A DNA stretch of 64,000 nucleotides from Hyposmocoma kahamanoa (taxonomy: Eukaryota > Arthropoda > Insecta > Lepidoptera > Cosmopterigidae): assembly GCF_003589595.1 (NCBI RefSeq), contig NW_020656077.1, forward strand, positions 8,988,714 to 9,052,713, written 5' to 3'. How positions within the stretch are numbered: position 1 is the stretch's first letter; each line of letters starts with the position of its first letter. The translations under genes and the position numbers were made by a program. Positions 32,452 to 43,229 of the stretch are shown piece after piece. Below the pieces are notes generated by a model that was not told the DNA's origin, did no database searches, and saw nothing but the letters and a program-made list of their open reading frames with translations.

Positions 32452-32690
32452 CTCCATGGTCGAGTGACTTACGCACCGGTTTTCATGGTGTCGTCATCTC
32501 TAAGGTCCCAGGTTCGATTCTCGGCCAGGTCAATGTAGAAAACTAACTTTTCTATATTTTCTCGGGTCGTCTGGGTGTTTGTGGGACCGTTCTTGTTTCC
32601 GATTTCCATAACACAAGTACCTACTTACTTTGGGCTCAGAGCAATGTACGTGATGTTATCTAATATTTATTTATTGTTTTCCTAAATGTA
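32452..32690 (+). repeat. SINE-B copy 1 (tRNA-derived)
   Basis: tRNA-like head TGGTCGAGTGACTTACGCAC with box B GGTTCGATTC, then the SINE-B body (AACTTTTCTATATT, GTTTCCGATTTCCATAACAC). Confidence 0.85.
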
Positions 32691-33299
32691 TGTATCGTAG
32701 TCAACCTTTGACATTTCTAGAACCGTGTAGGGACATGAATCGCCTCTATGGATCTGAAGCATTTGTCTTCTGATTGTCTGACAGCGCCACCTTACAAAAG
32801 GATGAGCAAATGGCACTTAATCCGTATTGTACACTCGATACCCTAAGATAGCACTAGTCGACCTTTTGGTTCTGAGAGCTTTCTTACACATTCAACAGAA
32901 ATATCTAAAGGACTTCCCGCAATTTGGTTGAAATTGGTCATGTGACAGTGTGGTAGAATAGAGTGGATAAAAATCCACTTGTCCCCACCAAGGAGACAGC
33001 TGGTAGGTACTACAGGAATAGGCCATCAAATTGGCTTAAAAAGTTTCTTAAAATGTCATTCACTAATGATGAACGAATAAGGAGGTCATACGAAAATTAT
33101 TTTTACGGTACACAAGTTAAAAGTTAAGTTTGTTAACACTTCACGCTGATCTACTAAAAACAAATAGACTGTACACTAAGTAGCAGGCCTTGCTACTAGA
33201 AACTACTGGAAATAAAGGATACCGCTGGTAGAGAGCGTATTAAGTGTGTAGCATTGAAGTTAATAAAATCTAAATTGAAACGAGACGTTAAGTAACTTC
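32691..33299. other. intergenic, nothing identified
   Basis: No gene or repeat family recognised by eye on either strand. Confidence 0.45.
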
Positions 33300-33545
33300 A
33301 GCCAGTCGTGCGCCTGATGGTAAGCGACACGCCTGTCCACAACAGTTGCATTGTTGAGTTGCACCCTGAGACATTAGTTGATAAGACACATGTGCCTGTT
33401 ATTACCAGCACCGTTCAAAACCGGAACGCAGTAATTCTCACATTACTGTCTGGCGGCAGTAATAGGTAAGATGGCACTACTTCCCTGGCCGAACTCTCTC
33501 ACAAGGAGCTCTACTGCTACTACCGTTTCTCCGTACTACGTATAG
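33300..33545 (+). repeat. dispersed repeat D, copy 1
   Basis: Hallmarks: GGTAAGCGACACGCCTGTCC, AACCGGAACGCAGTAAT, ACATTACTG...TGGCGGCAG, CTTCCCTGGCCGAA. At least seven copies lie in the right half of the window. Class unknown. Confidence 0.75.
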
Positions 33546-33573
33546 TATGTTAATAAAAACACCAGGCAAGCAG

Positions 33574-34038
33574 CAGTGGCGAGGCGTCGATATAACTCGA
33601 TTTTCAACGGCTTGCCTATAATTTTCAACGTATTATAAATACTACATTTTGCGCTAAATTTTATGTGTAAAATAAGTTAACCAGTGAAACGAAGTATACC
33701 TTATGTGAAACAATTTGTGTTAAAGTGTCGTCAAGGCGTCACTTTTTCTTAAGGTAGGTGTTTTTTTGTATTACAAACATTGACTTACAAATAAATGGAC
33801 GACGGGTCTAATACAAAAACCACGAAAAAAATGTCCCAAGTCAACCTATTCGAAATTTAAATTGTAATGTCATCGCAGTATCGCGCTGTCAGTCGAACAA
33901 ATGAAGACTAAAGCGGAGTGTCGCGCTCTGTATACGATTTTAGCGCCTTACAAGTGCGGACACTTTTTAGCGCGGACCCGACGTCCATATAATTGTAAGT
34001 CAATGATTACAAACGATAATTTTCAAGCCTCGCCACTG
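33574..34038. mobile_element. hAT-like MITE with MITE-1 copy f inside
   Basis: Terminal inverted repeats CAGTGGCGAGGC/GCCTCGCCACTG are typical in form for hAT. No convincing 8-bp duplication is visible in the flanks. Confidence 0.6.
33778..34005 (-). mobile_element. MITE-1 copy f (228-bp subfamily)
   Basis: Perfect 8-bp target duplication ATTACAAA. Shares the same two internal deletions as copy a. Confidence 0.95.
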
Positions 34039-34550
34039 GCGGTAGAAACCATCGAAGCACTACGTATCTATTATTAAAAATAGTTGGAAACCTTGTTTTA
34101 TACAAAGTAAAATTACTTTTGCATTTATTTGTCGTGCTTACCTCTTACTCTACTATATAGTAGTGACTAAGTGTCCATAAAACGCGGTTTACATCCTTTT
34201 GGCGAAGAAATTTATCCTCCAACTTAGTAGTGTCTTGCGTCGCAGAATTTGCTGCGCACCTTCCACGTCAGCCTGCTTTCAAATAAATCACCCATCGTCA
34301 CTGCTGCGCATACGCAATTTTGTTCTTATATATTTAGAATTTGTACGAGTCTGGGGTCTATTCCCGTTCTCCGTACGATATCAAATCCAAAGACAATGTT
34401 AAGTAAGAAGCTTCTTTTATGTATCTTCGGCAAAAATCATATTAAATCGCATCATTTAAATTTCAATTCATCCTAATCCAATTGAGATAAAAGGTTATAA
34501 ACAGCTAATTGCTTGACATCGAGCTACTACTGTACTTTTTCTTTTCAATA
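34039..34550. other. intergenic, nothing identified
   Basis: Only short open frames of ordinary AT-rich composition. Confidence 0.45.
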
Positions 34551-34647
34551 GTAATTAATTTTCGGGTCTAAATCCGTATACTTGTTTTTTTTTTTAATTA
34601 TTATGTCTCGGGCTCTTTACAGACAATGATCATCGTTGACTGATTTT

Positions 34648-35417
34648 ATCGAGTATATAACCGGAAATGGAGACGAAATAAGGGACATCCATCCCTGCCA
34701 ACTCATCAGGTAAATGGACCTCATGACACTTTTAAATATCAACTCTCGTTTGCGTTGAAATCACGAACTAAATAGCTGAAATTGTTCAGCGCCAACAACT
34801 GACCTGTCTATACATATACTAACTATACAACTGACCTGTCTATAGCGCTGCTCCATTCGGTGGTCTGAGGAAAACAGCAAAACATCTAATTACAAAACAA
34901 ACGCCATCACATTTCATCGGTAATTATGATTAATTATGTAATTTCATTGACTTACAAATAAATGGACGACGGGTCTAATACAAAAACCACGAAAAAAATG
35001 TCCCAAGTCAACCTATTTAAACGTAAAGGAATATGAAAAAGCTAAAACGTTGAATTTAAATTGTAATGTCATCGCAGTACTGTCTAATTTTGCTTGCTTC
35101 GCTGTCAGTCGAACAAACGAAGACTAGAGCGTGAATGACGCTCTGTATACGATTTTAACGCCCTATAAGTTCGGACACTTTTTAGCGTGGACCCGACGTC
35201 CATATAATTGTAAGTCAATGTGTAATTTTTAAATTTTCGTCCATTATAGCAAACCTCAAGTTAAACCAGTCGATTTGAAGTGAAAGTTGACGACCTGTCA
35301 ATTGTTTCGAATTCTGGCTGGCCAATCGGAGCGCAGTTGTCACCGTAATGATTTGGCAGAACAGTTTACAAACAAATTAAATGACATTTCGTCTCTATTC
35401 CTGGTTATATACTCGAT
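34648..35417. mobile_element. TIR transposon, ATCGAGTATATAAC family, copy 2
   Basis: 32-bp terminal inverted repeats beginning ATCGAGTATATAACC, with about 3 mismatches between the arms. The interior matches 17469-17901 inverted. It is interrupted by MITE-1 copy g and lies between two degenerate traces of repeat E. Confidence 0.85.
34945..35220 (-). mobile_element. MITE-1 copy g (276 bp)
   Basis: Perfect 8-bp target duplication TGTAATTT. Inserted within the ATCGAG TIR element. Confidence 0.95.
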
Positions 35418-35811
35418 GTATACGTTATAATGATTATACTCGTTGACTGATTTGGATCCAAAAATATAATTTCATTGTAGCAACCGCGAAAACCTAACTC
35501 TGTGTTGACTTATTCAATATTTGCATACTGACGTGCAAACGTACGTTGTTACTTACAATAATGACGAATAATAAATAAAAAGTGTAAATCGAAAGAATGA
35601 TGTGTCAGACAGGATTGGTATACAACATAGTTTCCCAAAGTGGCCCCTGTCGTCCCCCAGTGGGCGCTAAAGGTCCTAGGGGGGTAGGGGCTTCGGAAGC
35701 AATTGATTCTGTCCAGAGGGTGCTACCGCAAAAAAACCTGGATTATACATATATGTAAACTACACTACATATCGACCCTGGAAAGCAATCTTGTCGTATT
35801 CATAATTGACA

Positions 35812-36056
35812 ATAAAGTGATTGCGACATCTCTAGCCAGGGCTGGCAGTTGTAAAGATATCTAACTGATATATAACGATTTCTCATAGATGGCGCTACGG
35901 TTAAAAAGTCGTTGAAAAACCAAATACAAAAACACGACAACAAGCACATAGAAAAATTCGTGAGGCCCGCTGGTTCGTTCCATGACTTACTTGATATAGC
36001 GTCTGGCACGGTATGCTAGAAGATGTCGGTTTGAATCCGGCTGTATCGAAGGATTT
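35812..36056 (+). repeat. SINE-C copy 1
   Basis: Body with TCTCATAGATGGCGCTACG, then a tRNA-like part (GACTTACTTGATATAGCGTC, GGTTTGAATCCGGC) and a GTATTATTATT tail. Confidence 0.75.
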
Positions 36057-36098
36057 TTTTGTATTATTATTATTATTATTAACTTATTTGTATTTTTA

Positions 36099-36383
36099 CA
36101 TTGACTTACAATTATATGGACGTCGAATCCACGCTAAAAAGTGTCCGAATTTATAGGGCGTTAAAATCGTACACAGAGCGTCATTCACGCTTTAGTCTTC
36201 GTTTGTTCGACTGACAGCGAAGCAAGCAAAATTAGACAGTACTGCGATGACATTACAATTTAAATTGAACGTTTTAGCTTTTACATATTCTTTACATGTC
36301 ACTACGTTTAAATAGGTTGACTTGGGACATTTTTTTCGTGGTTTTTGTATTAGACCCGTCGTCCATTTATTTGTAAGTCAATG
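36099..36383 (+). mobile_element. MITE-1 copy h (285 bp)
   Basis: Perfect 8-bp target duplication TATTTTTA. Lies inside the hAT-like relic. Confidence 0.95.
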
Positions 36384-37024
36384 TATTTTTATATTAAGTT
36401 TATGTCACGTTTTCTATTACGCTAAGAGAGCCTGGTGACCTGTAACACAGGTTTCCATCCTAGTACAGACTCCAGCTCTTAATAGGGCACTTGTTATTGT
36501 TATTTTTAATTTTAAGTAATTAAAATTGTGTCTTTAATGTGTTCATACACTGTAACTATACCTTATTGAGAGAAATAAAGCGTATTGTATTTTCTGAGTG
36601 TTTGATCTTTGTGTTAATAATTAAAATGACTTTTTTTTTTATAAATTTCGAATCAGAAATAATTCCGCGTTCTTTGGTCTATGAGTCGTGTGCTAAGACG
36701 ATTTTTGTTATTCAATGTTGATTGCTGATAAAATACACAGGAAAATGCTGTAAATAGAAGTTCGATTTTTCGACATACGACATGATTGCTTCCCAGTGTC
36801 GATATGCAATTTTATTTCTTTGTAATTTTATTGTGTTACGTTAATATAAAAAATACGTGTTGTCAATTATTTCTTGAACTCCCACGGGCATTCATATTTT
36901 TTAATCTTGCCTAAGTGGGTCAAAAAAGTCAAAAACTTTGGGAACCTATGGTATACCTTAAAAAAAGCTTATTATTAATACATAAAATAATACTATGACA
37001 ATAAGTATCCGAAGAATTGATTAG

Positions 37025-37445
37025 AATAGAATAAGTCAAAGTCAAAGTCAATTAATAATTTATTCCGTAGTGTCGCCTTAGTTTCTCAAACTCGTACCTT
37101 AAAGAACAAAGTTAACGAAATTCCAAAAAATAGATTGCATATATACTAATTTTGCAGGTTGATTTTACAACACTTTTCCTTTATATTTACAAATTGGCTT
37201 TTAACTATTCTTAAAGTAATGTATCGAAATCAACACCCTTGATAATAAATTTAAAATAAACAGAAAGTTTTGCCATCTCCTAAATATCACTCGTTATAAG
37301 GTACGTGTTTGAGTAAGTAAGGCATTGATAGGTAAAATTTTTACACTTGAAAACGTCATTATTTAAGTTACTCTTCGTTCACTGACCGACTTCCCTGAGA
37401 AGAACTGGCAAGAAACTCCAGGGTTTGCTCTTTGCAAATAAACTT
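37025..37445 (-). mobile_element. Jockey-like LINE 3' UTR with element H inserted
   Basis: 37035-37070 (GTCAAA repeats, AATTTATTCCG) and 37328-37445 (GGTAAAATTT, ACACTTGAAAACGTCA, GAGAAGAACTGGCAAGAAAC) are the two parts of a minus-strand Jockey 3' UTR. 37071-37327 is TIR element H copy 2 (CGCCTTAGTTTCTCAAA ... TTTGAGTAAGTAAGGC). Confidence 0.75.
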
Positions 37446-38039
37446 AAATGCTATAAAACACATTGTGAATCACATTTGTGCAGAATCTAGACTCATGTTT
37501 TTGTTATTTCATTTGTAGTTTGTAATATGAGTTTTCAACTAAAATACTTTTAATATAAGTTATATACTTAGGAAATGGTAATCTTAATTATGCTCCGGAA
37601 TCTTATTGTAAAAAATAGCATCATTTCGACTCATCCGAAGAACAGAGTCCGATGTGTTTATATAGCGAAAAGAGAATAAGGACGTTACGAGAACAATTTC
37701 GTTATTCAAATGATATAAAATTTATATATCTTATTTCGTTTCGGAAATATAAAATTGAACAACGGTCAATCTGACATCCACAGCGAAGAAAACAACCGAA
37801 ATGTACTATGTCCTGAGAACAAGTAGTCTCGCACCTTTGTTCTACGGATGAGTCGTTTTATTTCATATGATCAATGTCACAATTCAAAATACAATGTCAA
37901 GGAATAATACAATCGTCACTAACGCAAATAATAATAATTAGTATAAAATAAAGTAGTATAACTACTGCCTAGTATAGTAGGTATACCAGCAGTAGTATAA
38001 CAATTGCTAGTAAGTAATCATCTTTAATTTAAGAACCTG
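37446..38039. other. AT-rich intergenic, nothing identified
   Basis: No gene or repeat recognised. Confidence 0.45.
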
Positions 38040-38200
38040 TGATCGTGTCGTGCTGGTGAAATCACAGGCACAATTGTCAACTTATGTCTCAGGGTGTCAG
38101 GGGCAGTGGCAGTGCCCCTCAGATCTCAAGGCTCTGAGTGGTACTGCAACTGTTTGGGATAGGCGTGTCGCTTATCGTCAGGTACGGGAATTGTTCACTC
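38040..38200 (-). repeat. dispersed repeat D, copy 2 (fragment)
   Basis: Antisense D hallmarks: GGTGAAATCACAGGCACA, TATGTCTCAGGGTG, GGCGTGTCGCTTA. Confidence 0.65.
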
Positions 38201-38429
38201 CGTTATTTTGTATTGTACAAAAAAGGATTGGGTTTTAATCCACTCCATTTAAAAAAAAAAAACTAGCAAACCCGGGGGATATTGATACTATTGTTATGGA
38301 ATTATATCACTATTAATGTTTCGCCAGAGGTGCATAGAAATTTGCTTATCATCATTTAACACTGATTACGCGAAAACAAACAACACTTCTGTAGTGACGT
38401 GGTTACTGTTGTGAATAAAACAAATGGTC

Positions 38430-39658
38430 CAATTACCTTATGAGACCAAAAGTTTTTAAAGTCAGCTTAAGGATGTGCAAGTTTGTCAACTGGTTTCTAC
38501 TACAGACGGTACAAGCGGCGGCGTTAGATCGAGCTTTTTTGAAGACGAAAACTGTATCAGCCGCTCCAGAGTCCAGATAGCGGAGCAGGCACGTCGCCTC
38601 AGTATCGCGCGAGATTCCGCCCGGGTCGGACACGTACCTATGCCGCTCTACCGCTCGAACGAGCGCACCCGAACGCACTCCCGATAAATCATAGTTGGTA
38701 ATCAACTAAAACGTGATACGCGAACTTGACGAAATATCGCAGAGTAACCGCCCACAATTATTTTACTATAAAAAAGTTTTTCTTACTTTCTCTTTTGGAG
38801 GTTAGGATTTTTCCGGTTAACGTTTTTCCGAAGAACTTCTTGCGTGTGTTCGAAAATCGTTTTTAGTTTTGTGATTTGGCAGCCGGTGTCGGTGCGAGAT
38901 TTTGCAATTGCATAACAATGCAGCGAAGGCCGGCCGCGTGGAAATGTCTTGCTGCCTTTTCGCTTTAGTGAAAATTGTTGCACTGTTTAAAGTCTAAGTG
39001 CTGTTGTTCCACGCGGTAAAGAGCGCGACTATAGATTTGGGCCGATTTTAGTGTAATGACTTATGCCCGGTACTCGCCCTGTTACGAAACTCCCGGGACA
39101 AAAAGTTTGCCCGAAAGAAAACTTCCTTTTCGCTTCCTCTGACGACAGTAATCTTGTAACCGCCTGACTTTTTTTGGCACTAAAGTAAGTTTATATAAGT
39201 TTATTTCTCGTCCATCTTTTACCACGGATAATTTGAGCCAACAGATAGCGGTCTTTTTGTGAGTTTTAGTCTGTTTTAATTTTCTGTCATTCGGACGGGC
39301 TTTATTGTTCAATAGGCCGTGCTGTAATTACTCTGTGATATTTTGAGGTTCAATTAGTATAAGATTAGAGTCGTGTTTGCTGTGATATTAATATTGTGCG
39401 TGATTTTCAGATCGTAAGGAAACGTACAGTGGGAAATGTTACTAGTATCCATTACCTTCCCTGTGTAACGTGGATTTGCACCAATATGCCAGTGTTGATA
39501 GAGTTACAATAACCACAAGTGAATACGATCCAGTTAGAAACGGTACGAAAGTGACACGGCGTTGGGAAACTTACGCGGTTATGAAAAACATCAACTAATG
39601 TAAACGGTATCCTCTAAAGTGCTCTGCTCGTTATTCAACCCCGTCGGACTTAACTCAG
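38430..39658 (+). promoter_or_regulatory. candidate promoter and 5' UTR exon of a gene running off to the right
   Basis: This 1.2-kb stretch is GC- and CpG-richer than its surroundings and contains none of the repeat families that crowd both sides. It ends with a near-consensus splice donor, CTCAG|GTGAGA (donor after 39658). Several ATGs with short frames precede the donor, as in insect non-coding first exons. No coding exon was found downstream inside the window, so strand and function are inference. Confidence 0.35.
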
Positions 39659-39988
39659 GTGAGACGAATCTTATCTTTTTGTTCGTTTACATATATATAT
39701 ATTTTAAATATAGCACTTGTTAGCTATGTGAATCAGTAGGCAGGTATTGTGAGTTGTCGATGTACACTTGTTTATTTGTCAATCGGTAGTGCAATAAGCG
39801 CACTACGACCCAGTTGCACCACCGGACCGACCGGGACGGATATCTTTAGGCGGGGAGGAAGTTCGCGGCCTCTTCGGCGTTGGTCCAAGTGCTTGTTGCT
39901 CACTTATAGAGTCGAAGAAACAATTTGTTAAATTATAAACGCTTACTTAGGACCTGCATTTTGCGCGTTCAAAACAATACTGTGAAAA

Positions 39989-40230
39989 CATTGACTTACA
40001 AATAAATGGACGACGGGTCTAATACAAAAACCACGAAAAAAATGTCCCAAGTCAACCTATATAAACGTAGTGACATGTAAAGGAATATGAAAAAGCTAAA
40101 ACGTTGAATTTAAATTGTAATGTCATCGCAGTACTGACTCGTGAATGACGCTCTGTATACGATTTTAACGCCCTATAAGTTCGGACACTTTTTAACGCGG
40201 ACCCGACGTCCATATAATTGTAAGTTAATG
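39989..40230 (-). mobile_element. MITE-1 copy i (242 bp)
   Basis: Ends CATTGACTTACAA and TTGTAAGTTAATG (one change). Target duplication TGTGAAAA/TCTGAAAA, 7 of 8. Carries its own internal deletion around the ACTGACTC junction. Confidence 0.92.
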
Positions 40231-40837
40231 TCTGAAAATGAAAAAAAAATGCTAAATTAAAATGTGGCTTTTTCAAAATACAATTCAAATTATGACATAG
40301 GACCAGGAAACACAACTCATTTGTAGCGTACATCGCGCACGAGAATTTCCTACGATTCCTGCGCTAGGCAAAGCCTGCCTCGCAGTTGATTGGTAAAATC
40401 CTAAGCTAGGAAAGAACAATATCAAAGAGAGTTTTTATTTCCAAATTTATACTTAATTTCGTTGAGCACCATTACCCGACTTTTTCGCTTAGTAACGGCA
40501 TTGATTTCAATGTGCGATTTATTAAAATACGATTTAAAGTACTATGGAAATTATTTAACCGGCGGAAGATGCCTTTTAACACAACACGCGGTCTATTAAT
40601 ATAATAAATAAAATAAAATTAATATAATTGAGATTTTGAGTTCAAAACGTAACCAAAAGTGTATAAAACTAAGAGCCAAAGATGAAAAATAATGTCACTG
40701 CCGCTGTTTAAGCATTTCTGTTTCTTAAAAAATCGGTACAGTATACCTGGAGTAGTTGAAACTAGTTTTTAGACTTAATTTCATATAATTACTTTGGATA
40801 GGAGTTTAACTTGCATTCTTTAAAACTAATTGATTCC
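40231..40837. other. intergenic, nothing identified
   Basis: No gene or recognised repeat. Confidence 0.45.
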
Positions 40838-41020
40838 ATGGCCGAAAGGTTACAATGACTGCCACACAGAGGTCCCAGGTCCGATTCCCGGGCCGGCAGA
40901 AATATTTATATGGCCTATATTTATTTGGGTGTAGTTTGTGGTTGTCTATGTGTGTGTCCATGGCACCCGCGATACAGGGTTTCTCTAGTGAGAGGTTATA
41001 AGGGTGTACGCGTTGTTATT
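40838..41020 (+). repeat. SINE-A copy 4
   Basis: tRNA-like head (ATGGCCGAAAGGTT, GGTCCGATTCCCGGG) and body; the TCTCTCGTGAG segment is deleted. Confidence 0.85.
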
Positions 41021-41139
41021 AAAATTTTCTCGGGTTGTCCGTGTGGCGACGTCGGCAGACGTACGTTCGTTAATCTAATAGAAGAATTTGTAGCAGTAAA
41101 ACTTCTTGTGAAAGAGCTCGTGTAGAGAAGTGTTGTCTA

Positions 41140-41345
41140 TTTCTGCCGCCAAGCAGTAATGTCAGCATTACAGTGTTACGGTTTTGAAGGGTAAGGGCGG
41201 TGGTGAAATTACACACACATGGGACTTGTCAACCTATGTCTCAGGCTGACGGAACCAGTGGCAATGCCCTTCAATGTTCTGCTCTGAGTGGCACGGTAAC
41301 TGCTATGAACAGGCATGTCGCTTACCACCAGGCGCACGACTAGCC
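41140..41345 (-). repeat. dispersed repeat D, copy 3
   Basis: Antisense D hallmarks: TGCCGCCAAGCAGTAATG, GGTGAAATTACA, GGCATGTCGCTTACCACCAG. Confidence 0.75.
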
Positions 41346-41417
41346 GCCTCGTCACGTGTTAAAAGAATACTGGATCGATGTCACCAGATATTATTTACAG
41401 AACTAGTAGCAGGCTGA

Positions 41418-41605
41418 GTGATAATAATAATAATGACAACACACAGTCATTAGGAAAACCCTGTACTGCCATGGAGACACAAACAGACAACCATAAATTA
41501 CACCCAGACTCACGAGAGAAATGAATGTAGGCCTCACAAATATTTCTCCCGGCCCGGGAATCGAACCCGGGTCCCCTGAGTGGCACTCCAGAATGGTAAT
41601 CGCTC
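41418..41605 (-). repeat. SINE-A copy 5
   Basis: Antisense body and box B (GGGAATCGAACCCGGGTCCC). Confidence 0.85.
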
Positions 41606-42109
41606 ACGTTGACGTGATTTCTGTTGAAAAAAATTTACACATGTGACTTGAGACAAACCTCTATCTATCAAATTTTGGTTGTAACGGCCGAAACGTGGGA
41701 TATGCATACCCAGCTTGCTCTATTGTTTGCCAAACGAATAATACCCCACGTCGGAAGTAAACGTTACTTCTTACCTATGGTACTTAATGCTTACTACTTC
41801 CTTATTGAATTTCTGTCAGTGGGAAGCAGTTCACTTATTTAATTTGCTATCTTATTGCTATAAAAGATAATTACTCTACAAAGCGCAATGGACTATACGC
41901 AAGTCGCTCTGAAACAGTTGTTCATGTCACTTTGCGTTATTCGCGTAGTGCCTCGTAAAATCGTGCATCGTTATGTAACTGGGGTCGTTTCCTGTCTGTC
42001 TTTTGACATAAACGAGAACATTTTTCTAACTGCAACTTTCTTTGTCAACCCAGTACGGGGTACTGAAAAGCCTGTACCTCCATTTTAAGGAAATGAAGCT
42101 TTTCTTTAA

Positions 42110-42362
42110 AAAGAATCATGTCCGCTTCTTTTGCTTTGGTCAGAGACTGATTTATGTCATCTCTTTCTTTTTTCTTTCATCATTTTGAAGAATATTCTTC
42201 ATTTCTGAGAACATCCCTCCCGGTTGTTCTCTCCGAATATTCTTTTCAATTTGGACTCTATTTATCTGTTACGCCACTATACTTTCATTCATCCGCTGTA
42301 TATGCCCAAACCTCCTCAAAAACCTTACTCTATATTTATTACTAGGTCCTCTTTCAAATCAC
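42110..42362 (-). mobile_element. RTE/CR1-like LINE remnant
   Basis: Minus-strand frame includes VRFLRRFGHIQRMNES-like sequence (seen on plus as CATCCGCTGTATATGCCCAA), the usual F-G-H-x-x-R-M region after the RT domain. Confidence 0.55.
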
Positions 42363-42369
42363 TTCGTTT

Positions 42370-42592
42370 AAGGATAATAATAATAATAATAATAACGTAC
42401 ACATTCAACATAGCCCCGCACTAGGAAAACCCTGTGTCGCGGGTGCCATGGACACACACATAGACAACCACAAATTACACCCAAACTCACGAGAGAAATA
42501 ATGTAGGCCATACAAATATTTCTCCCGACCCGGGAATCGAACCTGGCACATCTGCGTGGCAGTACGGCATGATAACCGTTCGGCCACAAAGG
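42370..42592 (-). repeat. SINE-A copy 6
   Basis: Complete antisense copy with GGAATCGAACCTGG (box B) and AACCGTTCGGCCAC (box A), and an AAT-repeat tail at 42374-42395. Confidence 0.9.
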
Positions 42593-42713
42593 CAGTTATA
42601 GGATCACAGTATTCCTCGCATATATCTGTCAGTAAATTAGGTCATTTTCTGATGGCCCTCATTTCTACTACATTCATTTTAGGCTCTTACTTCTTCTGGT
42701 GTAAACAACTATC

Positions 42714-42921
42714 ATTAATTAAATTTTTATTGAATTGATATTCAATCATTTTTTGTGAAATTACTCCACTAGTTTGTTATAATTATTAATGCAAATATCT
42801 CTGAGATTTCTGAGTGTTTTTTCTGAGTGTTCGATCTTTGTATTAATAACTATAACAAACTAGTGGAGGCATTTCACAAAAAATAATTGAATATCAATTC
42901 AATAAAAATTTAATTAATACA
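42714..42921. repeat. near-perfect inverted repeat made of two SINE-C tails
   Basis: Arms of about 67 bp (TTAATTAAATTTTTATTGAA ... CCACTAGTTTGTTATA and its complement) flank a loop of about 65 bp containing TTCTGAGTGTTCGATCTTTG. Confidence 0.8.
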
Positions 42922-43195
42922 GTGAATAGCGACATCTCTCGCCAGGACTGGTAGCTGTAAAGGTACTAACTGGGCGATAAATCTGTCATAGATTTCTCAT
43001 AGATGGCGCTACGACTAAAAAGTCGTTGAAAAACCAAATACAAAGACACGACGCAAGCACATAGAAAAATTCGTGAGGTCCGTTGGTTCGTTCCGTGGCT
43101 TAGTTGGTATAACGTCTGGCACGGTATGCAAGAAGACGTCGGTTCGAATCCGACCGGATCGAAGGAATTTTTTCTGAGTGTTTTTTCTGAGTGTT
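42922..43195 (+). repeat. SINE-C copy 2
   Basis: Body (TTCTCATAGATGGCGCTACG), tRNA-like segment (GTGGCTTAGTTGGTATAACG, GGTTCGAATCCGACCGGATC), then the CTGAGTGTTCGATCTTTG tail. Confidence 0.82.
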
Positions 43196-43229
43196 CGATC
43201 TTTGTATTAATAATTACGACTATCATTAC

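Larger units (their letters stand above)
35626..36950. mobile_element. hAT-like transposon relic hosting a SINE and a MITE
   Basis: Ends CATAGTTTCCCAAAG and CTTTGGGAACCTATG. Flanks are GTATACAA and GTATACCT, a decayed 8-bp duplication (6 of 8). The left interior (CCCCCAGTGGGCGCTAAAGG) is typical of hAT elements of this type. No transposase frame seen. Another end of this kind is at about 63250-63275. Confidence 0.65.
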
